Shown piece after piece: positions 60,907 through 64,000 of a stretch of DNA of 64,000 nucleotides. Source of the DNA: Talinum fruticosum (lineage: Eukaryota > Streptophyta > Magnoliopsida > Caryophyllales > Talinaceae). The stretch is taken from the NCBI GenBank assembly GCA_021018815.1, contig JAITYX010000077.1:1761501-1825500 (forward strand), written 5' to 3'. Each line of letters begins with the position of its first letter. The stretch's first letter is position 1. The position numbers and the translations under genes are program-made. Below the pieces are notes generated by a model. That model saw nothing but the letters and a program-made list of their open reading frames with translations. It was not told where the DNA came from and ran no database searches.

Positions 60907-63836
60907 ATGGCCACTACAACTTCTGGGACCACATGGACAGCTCATTGGGGTGTTCGCCCACTATTTATGTCTAGATATTCTCTTGAAAACAAGATATCAA
61001 AATTTTTGAGCTGGTGAGATTTCTGCACATAATGTTCATGTTCCACCCATTGCTATGCTTTCTCTTTCCCGTTCGAGTTTTTACCACTTCTTGTTGGTAT
61101 TGCCATATGGAAAAGATTTTTGGGCTTTGGATGGGGTAGAGCGGTCAAGAAGCAAGAGTTGGCTGTCAAGTACCATTTACGTAGTCTAGATTTGTGTTGT
61201 TGTACTGGCGTAGTCTAGATTAATTACAGCAGCTCTTTTTCGCAATTGCATTGATATATCTGGTCACATTGTGTTGTTGTTAATGACTTAATGATAGGGT
61301 CAAAGTTGGAGAACCATATGGATGGATATCCTGATTTCGTCTTTTTATGCTGTTAGATAGCTGAATGCATATGGGTACAAGTACTTGTAAGCAGGCATTA
61401 AATGTTCGACAATCTTGAGAGGATGATGAATGTATATGGACAGCTGAAACTTTATGTTATTTTAGTGCATGATTTTACTTACTGAGATAATGTTGCATAA
61501 ATCAGCATAGTTTCACCTATTGATCCCCTGGAGTAGAATAACATGCCTCTTCCCCTAATAAAATACTCCAAGAGATCATATCCTTATTATTAAAGGCTGT
61601 GACTTGCTGGGTTGCTGTAATTGCAGTTTGGGTCATTACTCATTATGACTTACAAGTTCTGCCCATATTCTATCGTATTAATGCGAAGCTTAGGTCATAT
61701 CAGGGTGAAACGTAATCTAAATCAGGGTCAGCCAATTTTCTCACTGGGTCATAATCTTTTTCTGCTCTTTGCAATTCTGAACAGTGGATGTATAATTCAA
61801 TTTTTGGACTAAATTGGGTGTGAATGAAGTCATCTTTGGTTCGGGCGAAGATCCCATTGGTTTGGTTTTGGATGTAAGTAGCTTATTTTTAACTAGGACA
61901 ATGAGCCTTGTGATGCAGCTTAGCATATCCTGTAGCTCATTCTGAAGAACCAAAACATGCACACACGCTCCCAAGGGAGAGAGAGAGAGGGAAAGAAGTG
62001 GTTGGGAAAAGTACATGTAAATACGAAATCACTGTGGTAAGAGTGTGCCATGCAGGCATGGGATAAACAGGGAGTTTCTTGCAAGTTTCTATCATGGTTG
62101 AGAAAAGCAAAACAGATTTGGAGTTTTGAGAACTAAGACAATGTTGCTAGTGATGTTCATAGTAGTACACCCCTCCACCTATCCCCCTGAAAAAAGGAAT
62201 AGTGGAAGAAAACGGTGGAGCTTCTATTACTCTGCCCTCCACCTATCCCCCTGAAAAAAAGGAATAGTGGATGAAAACGGTGGAGCTTCTATTATTCCCA
62301 ACTTCCATGGTGCGTGTTCTTCTACATGTTCTCTTGTCAACTGCTCTTCAGACTGAATGACAGATCTGCATGATAATAATTGAAACATATGACTAGGTTT
62401 AATGGTATCATATGTAAGCTTCTAATCTTGTAAATTTGAGTGAATGATAGAAAGGAATGTTCTTGGTAGTTCTGCACTCCAATTTTTATTTTTCAGGCAG
62501 TATGCAAAATTGCATTTTGTTCAGCTGGATACCACCAGTCATGATTATTGAATCTTGTTTTGTATTTGATTGTGACAGTTTGGCTGCATTGTCATTATGT
62601 TTGCAGTGGTCCATGCAAGACCAGAGCACTTCAATCTCTCAGCTCAAGCATATGTTCGCCATATCCCGTGTGTTCCTTGTTTAATGTGAGTCCAGCTAGT
62701 AGTCCAGGCTATAAAAGAGGCAGTCGCCTTGTCGTAAGGGCTGAAACAGTGAGTATCTCTTTCCGTTTCCTGTATATAGACACACGTGTGCACATATTTG
62801 TTTTCACTTCAGCCTGTTGATAAATTTAAATTCACAGGACTATTACTCGGTCCTTGGAGTGTCAAGGAATGCCAGCAAATCAGAAATAAAAAGCGGTGAG
62901 TGGCTTACTTCGTCTTGTAGATTTTTGTTTTGAGTTCTTGGGCCTCCCAGTGCTCTCACAACTCCAACCTTGAGGAAAGGATGTTGCAGTCTTGAAGTCT
63001 TATGAGTCCATTTAGTTTTAACTCGTAGTACAGGGAAGGTTAAGATATTCAGTGTGCAGGACAAGAGTGCTACGAGTATCTTGTGTACTAGGGTACTGTG
63101 TATGACGAAAATATGTTAAACAAAAGGAAGGAGGGGTGGGGGGAGGTTGATGAGGGGGATCATTGAAATGGTTCACAAGTTTGGATTGACTGGAGAAGGG
63201 AAGTAGTCTAATTGACTCTCCCTTAAATTTTGTTTACTTGCTGGAGGAAACTAGTAGCAACCTCCCCTTCCCCAACCCCAACCTGGCAGTTCCACCCCAC
63301 GTGCCTTGTTTTAGTTCCATGGACGTGCATCCGAACTAGAATCCTCAAATGAAAATGGAAATGACCCCCATTCGAGCTCTGATTTAGAAAGAAGTCTTGC
63401 AGAAGTAAGTTTGAGCTCTGTTCACAAACTATGGTTTTTGTTTCTAAAAGAAAATGGAAGGAAGAATGTACGTTATATTGATCGGCGAATTTATTCAGAA
63501 TAAAGTGTAAGAATTAGAGGAAAAAATGGTGGAATTATTACAACAGTGGCCTTGTGGAACATGTCAAAGCAGCGTGTCAAGTCTTCAAGGGGGCAGAGTA
63601 GTCAAATAATGGGATCCTTTTGGAAATGCTTGATGTGGTGGAAAGGCCTTAATAGTTCTTAGTTGTATTTCTTTGTGTTTTTTCTGTTATGAAGATGCCA
63701 TATGCTGCAATTTCTAATTTGCATTTTGTAGATAAGTACCTTTTTTTCAGAAAAAAAGACCCTGTAAAATGTTAATGTTATATCTATGTACAGCTTACCG
63801 GAAGCTTGCGAGGAGTTACCATCCTGATGTTAACAA
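60907..63836 (+). CDS. chloroplast type-I DnaJ (DJA4/5/6-like), first four coding exons, 3' end off window
   Basis: Exons 60907-61013, 62607-62748, 62838-62895 and 63794-63836 join in phase with GT-AG borders; the last donor is at 63837. The start ATG encodes MATTTSGTTWTAHWGVRPLF, like the opening of plastid DJA proteins. Residues 1 to about 83 are Ser/Arg-rich with few acidic residues, as in a transit peptide, and end at GSRLVVRA-ET, a plausible cleavage site. The J domain then begins DYYSVLGVSRNASKSEIKSA and continues YRKLARSYHPDVNK with HPD intact. The zinc-finger and C-terminal domains expected of the family lie beyond 64000. Known of the family: plastid J-proteins working with stromal Hsp70, with roles in iron-sulphur cluster supply in Arabidopsis. 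The open frames inside the large first introns are not exons. Confidence 0.9.
62171..62299. repeat. 64-bp tandem duplication in a DnaJ intron
   Basis: CCCTCCACCTATCCCCCTGA starts at 62171 and again at 62235. The copies differ by one A in the poly-A run and a few substitutions. Confidence 0.95.
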
Positions 63837-64000
63837 GTAACGTCCTTTTTCCCCCTCATCATCTTTCCTTTCTGGATGTACATTCAGTATGGCTTATTAC
63901 TTGGTATCCACCTTGATCGCTATAATTTGTGGCGTTAGAGACCTCATGCTCACACCTTTTATAGATTGCTTAAGATTTAATTGCACAATATTGCTGCTTT

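Overview
The window is nuclear DNA of a flowering plant, most likely a eudicot. It is AT-rich, has GT-AG introns, long gene-poor stretches, many small repeats, and plant-only gene families (a NAC factor, DMP membrane proteins, an E6-like secreted protein, a HAESA-type receptor kinase and a chloroplast DnaJ). I cannot name the species from the sequence.

Layout, left to right. 1-1640 (+): 3' end of a GBPL3-type guanylate-binding GTPase. 4752-8075 (-): a three-exon NAC factor of the SND2/ANAC073 group. 8.1-16.8 kb: intergenic, with a 278-bp TRIM retroelement, a MITE and a diverged 298-bp duplication. 16845-17874 (-): a membrane-anchored predicted pseudokinase. 18-22 kb: intergenic, with a LINE RNase H fossil. 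22087-26155 (-): a two-exon HSL1-like LRR receptor kinase. 26.2-37.2 kb: AT-rich and without genes. 37288-40172 (+): a tandem pair of DMP (DUF679) genes. 40578-48333: a complete Mutator-like element (MULE) with 120-bp terminal inverted repeats and a perfect 9-bp target duplication. It carries a degraded transposase (-) and a small zinc-finger/membrane ORF (+), and a solo LTR sits inside the transposase. 48474-50781 (-): a three-exon cytosolic DNAJB-type co-chaperone. 51-54.7 kb: intergenic with MITE and SINE candidates. 54778-55506 (+): an E6-like secreted Asn-rich protein. 55.5-59 kb: a 165-bp foldback and related copies. 59.1 kb to the end (+): 5' UTR, a long UTR intron and the first four coding exons of a chloroplast type-I DnaJ.

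The host genes are unrelated single units. A loose theme is that SND2 relatives regulate secondary walls and E6 is a fibre-enriched protein, but nothing here shows that they are co-regulated.

The strongest cross-cutting observation is technical. Host gene after host gene is broken by what looks like one missing base, usually in a run of four or five C or G (1620-1624, 17192-17195, 17464-17471, 24367-24371, 50078-50082). In each case the conserved protein continues in the neighbouring frame. This pattern fits homopolymer errors in a long-read assembly better than five separate pseudogenes. The most interesting biological object is the MULE, with its two-gene layout and its ~72-bp GC-rich array of nested palindromes.
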